A program made the position numbers and the translations under genes. The notes beneath the pieces are model-generated. The model was given only the letters and a program-made list of their open reading frames with translations. It had not been told where the DNA came from and ran no database searches. 64,000 nt of DNA from Ceratodon purpureus (taxonomy: Eukaryota; Streptophyta; Bryopsida; Pseudoditrichales; Ditrichaceae), in NCBI GenBank assembly GCA_014871385.1, contig CM026424.1, positions 3,413,131 through 3,477,130 of the forward strand, in the 5' to 3' direction. Below are positions 60,675 to 64,000 of the stretch, in pieces (position 1 is the first letter of the stretch; each line of letters begins with the position of its first letter).

Positions 60675-61687
60675 CAAACGAAGAACCAACCCACAATTGG
60701 CCCACGACTATCCCTAATCAGCAGCAGAATTCTCCCCGCGAATCCAAACGCCACTCCCGCACCACAACTCCCTAATTGAGCTCCCAGTCGACGCCTCCAC
60801 AGCTGAACTCTCTCCAGAAACGCTACCGCCAGCCGACATCGCCACACAATCACCACCGTGCCATCAAGCTCCACTGAACCGATTTGGAAACCTTCCCAAA
60901 ACTGGGGTCAGACCCAAAACTCACTGAGAGACGAGAGACGTTGGAGCTGTACGAATTCACCCAAGACGAGGCGTTGAGTTCAGAATCCTCGAGGCGTCCG
61001 TCACACTGAACCAAACTTTGAGAGCTCACATGTGCGGACACGGGAAACAGGTGGCATTCAAAGACAAGCCTGGATTGATGGCCATGGTGGCTCCCTACGC
61101 GGATGCGAAATTGTGCAACCAACACCACCCGAACGACACGCTCACAGACCGAGACTGCACAGATTTGGCGAGGCTGCCCCTAGGCGGGTATGTGCAGGGC
61201 ATCGTCTTTTTTTTTTCTTTTTTTGCGTCTGCATGATCGGCGATTCGGCACTTCGCATGAGCCCACATCCTGCAACTGTGCCGTCTGGCTCACATCCAAA
61301 TATTATGTATGTTCTGCGTGCTGTATTCATCAGTCATTGATGGTTTCACAACCTAGATCGAAGTTTGTGATCAGAACAGACTAGAATCGACCAATTCTTT
61401 TGTCATAGCGATCGATCCGGAAGATGAGGATGTATGCCGATGGTTTGAGATGCAAGGGAATTCATGCTGAACATGACTCGGACGGGCTTCAAGGTCATTC
61501 AAGTGAGATGTGCAGATGATTTCGTCCTGAGAATTGTTTCGGGATTGGGGTAAGCAAACCTCCAGATTCCAGAAACCCTTTTCATTGAGTGAAGGTGACT
61601 ACAACAAGCTTGATGAATTGGCAAATTTCTACTCTTGTACACAAACTACATTATGTACAGAATTCTGGAGAAGAAAATAGGGATGCC
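60675..61687. other. Promoter of the DUF212 gene and 3' flank of the lipase gene
   Basis: Both neighbours lie on the minus strand. The left part should hold the DUF212 promoter and leader; the right part the lipase 3' untranslated region. A T-rich pyrimidine tract lies at 61206-61226. No further gene is seen. Confidence 0.5.
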
Positions 61688-62908
61688 TTATTCGCAAATC
61701 GCCATTTCTTCCACCAAGAGATCCTTGTTAGAAGCGGCTAATTCAGCCAACAGGTCGTGCTTCTCTTGTACTAAGTTCTCGGTGGGGTAGTCGTGCCACT
61801 GCTCGAGAGGATGGGACTTGAGAACATTATCTCCTCGGTGGTTGATGTACAGATTTGCGGAAGGGATCAAGTGATACGAGTGTGAGTCGAGCGAGGTGAA
61901 TTTTCGCAGGGAGCCAGCCGTGAGGGTGATCGCGAGCGTATCCGGGCCACCGTTGAACAAGTTCTGGTTCCTGAAGTAGTCGATGTAGGCGTTGCATATC
62001 AAGTCATGTTGGTTAACATACAGAGACGGAGTCCACTTCTCCAGCTTTGTGAACTCCATAGCCATGGCTTTAAGATACTCCGGGTCTCGCATCGTCTTCC
62101 TTGCCTTCACAAAATTCGTGATCCGGTTCGACTGGAGCGAATAAGGCAACCCCTCGGACCCGGCCTTGAAAACCCTGCTCAATCTCTCCAATCCCTTGGC
62201 ACCCACTTTGGTGAACTTCTCCACAAGAGTCTCCAGGGAGAAGAACGGCGGGTTGAAGAGGTGAGTCTCCATGGCCATGCCCTCCAGCGCAAGCTCGCGA
62301 GTAACAATGAGCCCGATTGCGGCGCCGAGAGAGTGACCTGCGAGGCAGACCGTGTCATGGCTGTGCTTCATCACGACCTTCCTCGTCATGTTCTTCACGA
62401 TGTCATACAGGGGGTTATGGTGCAAAGTCTCGGACAGAATCTGCAGGTCGGCAAGTATGTCCCGTTGGCAAAACTTCCTTGTACCCCGAATTGCTATTAC
62501 GTATTTTGGAAGCGGCTTCTGCTCATTACCAACCCGTGGCGCAAGATCTCGTTGCCGGAAGACCTTCAAGCGGACTTTGCAAGTGGGGTTGCCAACAGCG
62601 GCGATTTCTTCTTCAGTCATCTGCTCAGCTTGCAACGATTCCTCCTCGTACCCGAAGGTCTCCCAGAAGAGAGAAGCGTCCTCCCTGCCGCGATCTGCCG
62701 CATACACTCCTTGGATCATGCACGCCAGAATCTCGTAGAGCTCACTCTGCTGCCCTAGCGGCTTCTTCCCATCCTGCTGTCCCTCCACTACATCGACATG
62801 TCTATCATCTGTAACTTGCAGCTTCTGCCCTTTGTAATTTGTATAAGCTGCGCTCCCAGCGCTTTTGAGCGCTCCTCCCAAACGTGTTGCCCTCGATTTG
62901 AATGGCAT
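61688..62908 (-). CDS. Lipase class 3-like alpha/beta hydrolase (At4g10955-like)
   Basis: A single intact exon encodes 406 residues. The protein resembles the plant group named GDSL esterase/lipase At4g10955-like, which is really a class 3 alpha/beta-hydrolase fold. The nucleophile elbow is GHSLG at residues 191-195 (Ser193) after a strand HDTVCLA. An oxyanion-side motif, YVIAIRGT, is at about 136-143. Downstream conserved stretches are LFNPPFFS, NRITNFVKA, YVNQHDLICNAYIDYF and SYHLIPSANLYIN; the acid (an Asp of QHDLICN) and the histidine lie among these by family pattern. There is no signal peptide or membrane segment, so a cytosolic or loosely membrane-bound enzyme is likely. The substrate is unknown. 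Members in seed plants often have one or two introns. Confidence 0.9.
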   Translation of the reverse strand: MPFKSRATRLGGALKSAGSAAYTNYKGQKLQVTDDRHVDVVEGQQDGKKPLGQQSELYEILACMIQGVYAADRGREDASLFWETFGYEEESLQAEQMTEEEIAAVGNPTCKVRLKVFRQRDLAPRVGNEQKPLPKYVIAIRGTRKFCQRDILADLQILSETLHHNPLYDIVKNMTRKVVMKHSHDTVCLAGHSLGAAIGLIVTRELALEGMAMETHLFNPPFFSLETLVEKFTKVGAKGLERLSRVFKAGSEGLPYSLQSNRITNFVKARKTMRDPEYLKAMAMEFTKLEKWTPSLYVNQHDLICNAYIDYFRNQNLFNGGPDTLAITLTAGSLRKFTSLDSHSYHLIPSANLYINHRGDNVLKSHPLEQWHDYPTENLVQEKHDLLAELAASNKDLLVEEMAICE

Positions 62909-63888
62909 GATGCTGAATTGAACTGATCAAGGTGAAGGAACGTCAAAAGATCGACCTTCGGTTTTTTCTTCTTCTACGACTCTGCTGCGACAATTGTACC
63001 ACGCTTGCTCACTCGAAAACTCGAACTGACTCATATCAACTGATGTATCACCAACAAGGTAAGTCAATCAATATCTCTAGCTTCGGTACTGGAATTCGAA
63101 TATCTTTACATTCAAGCTCGAACTTATAAATCTATCTTCACTACATGCAGTGCTGACCATGTAACTGTAACGGATATAAGCAACTCTTGTCAAACCTTTA
63201 ATACTAAGTTCTTAGTGAGACTTCTGAAACTAAAGAATCACCCATTCAAACGACTCTTGTCAAATCCTTAATGAAACCAATCGCTTTAGAGTCATTATAT
63301 ATCAATGGCTTGGATATGGAAAATTCTGGGTGAACACTTCACTTGGCTCAGATTGACGTCACTGGCCAGTCAAGAAAAGAAAGTTCCGAGTGAATTCTCC
63401 TATACTCATCGAAAGTGGAGATAGTAGTGGGAGAAGGCAAGGAAACGCCATCAGGCAGTGGGCACAGTGTGTACTGTACTGTACAGTACAAATGAGATAT
63501 TTGGGGGCACAGGCGGCAGCAGGTTCCTCTTTGGATGCCACAACACTTGTCAACAACACTGATCATGATCAATGGCTTTGGTCTCGACAAAACTTGAGAA
63601 AATTTATTGCACGGCACTATTCTATGCAACCACATACAGTGAAACTCATTCACACGGCAGGTGGAGCTGGATCCTCAAACGGTAGCCGAAGTCCTTGACA
63701 TGTAGATGCGCACCTGGGTCTCCATCACCTCCAAAGCTGGCCCCCTCGGCATTTCAACGCTGTTGAAGAAAGCTCTGTTTCGTTCACCATCGCCAAATTT
63801 AACTCAATTCCGTAGGCCAGCGTTGAGCAGAGACGGCCCACAGCACCACACGCACGTACAAGCACTCAGTTAGATTGCGCTTTGAGCG
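62909..63888. promoter_or_regulatory. Divergent spacer between lipase and DUF538 genes
   Basis: The lipase runs leftward from 62908 and the DUF538-type gene runs rightward from 63889, so both promoters lie here. A TATATAAT-type box on the minus strand is at about 63293-63302, some 390 bp from the lipase start. A GTAC palindrome (tgtactgtactgtacagtac) lies at 63470-63489. Confidence 0.45.
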
Positions 63889-64000
63889 ATGAAGAGTGCC
63901 ATTTTTCTCAAGACATTTCTGGCTCTGCTGGTGATGGTGGTGGTGACGACGGACGTAGCCGAGGCTGATTCCGTGGTGGAGGAGCTCCTGAAGAACGGCC
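63889..64000 (+). CDS. DUF538 family secreted protein, N-terminus only
   Basis: The frame starts MKSAIFLKTFLALLVMVVV and runs off the window after 37 codons. The first 25 residues form a good signal peptide. They are followed by ADSVVEELLKNG, which matches the opening of DUF538 proteins (typically a leucine helix and then NGLPVGLLP). DUF538 proteins are small plant secreted or wall-associated proteins of unclear function, some induced by stress. Only the start is visible, so the call rests on a short motif. Confidence 0.5.
   Translation, partial: MKSAIFLKTFLALLVMVVVTTDVAEADSVVEELLKNG

Noticed and set aside
62006-62758. 250-codon plus-strand frame
   Set aside because: It is antisense to the lipase exon and has the composition of a shadow frame.

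Overview
The window looks like nuclear DNA of a land plant. The supported host genes are plant families: two HVA22-type reticulon-like proteins, a DOMON/cytochrome b561 protein, a half-size ABCG transporter, a DUF212 (acid phosphatase/vanadium haloperoxidase-related) protein, an At4g10955-like lipase and the start of a DUF538 protein. Introns follow GT-AG rules. Gene density is low and most of the DNA is mobile-element debris. Several genes are intronless (both HVA22 genes, ABCG, lipase), which would suit a bryophyte or other early-diverging plant, but the species cannot be fixed from the sequence.

Region by region. (1) 1-14.25 kb is a large, GC-richer CACTA (En/Spm) DNA transposon. A five-exon TNP2-type transposase lies on the minus strand (3.65-8.75 kb). 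A four-exon second gene lies on the plus strand (10.15-13.04 kb) with a TNPA-like domain, a coiled coil, an AT-hook and a DUF8039-like tail. The two genes diverge from a shared spacer. The right end carries an 11-bp subterminal repeat array and a duplicated CACTAGTAG-type terminus; the left end was not found and may lie outside the window. (2) 14.8-18.7 kb holds two tandem HVA22-like genes on the minus strand. (3) 18.7-38.7 kb is AT-rich and gene-free. It holds a hairpin repeat, a decayed ORF, a second and much older CACTA transposase relic, and a young Ty3/gypsy chromovirus-like LTR element at 26.67-33.42 kb. The LTR element has 5-bp target duplications and sits inside an older duplicated segment; its LTRs carry perfect three-module heat-shock elements upstream of a TATA box. 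(4) 38.7-41.5 kb is the four-exon cytochrome b561/DOMON gene. (5) 41.5-55.4 kb is a second repeat region with no convincing gene. It holds a 0.9-kb inverted-repeat element of unknown family, a 143-bp Mutator-like miniature element with 9-bp target duplications, a 0.93-kb foldback element with arms of about 310 bp, and a 580-bp Tourist/Harbinger-type MITE with a TTA duplication. (6) 55.4-64 kb is the gene-rich end: ABCG half-transporter (+), five-exon DUF212 gene (-), lipase (-), and the first 37 codons of a DUF538-type secreted protein (+).

The host genes do not form a pathway. They point separately to ER/vacuolar membrane shaping (HVA22), transmembrane electron transfer (cyt b561), export of lipid or hormone-like substrates (ABCG) and lipid hydrolysis. 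The most informative parts are the transposable elements: an unusual divergent CACTA layout, a possibly heat-responsive LTR, and a nested set of miniature elements.
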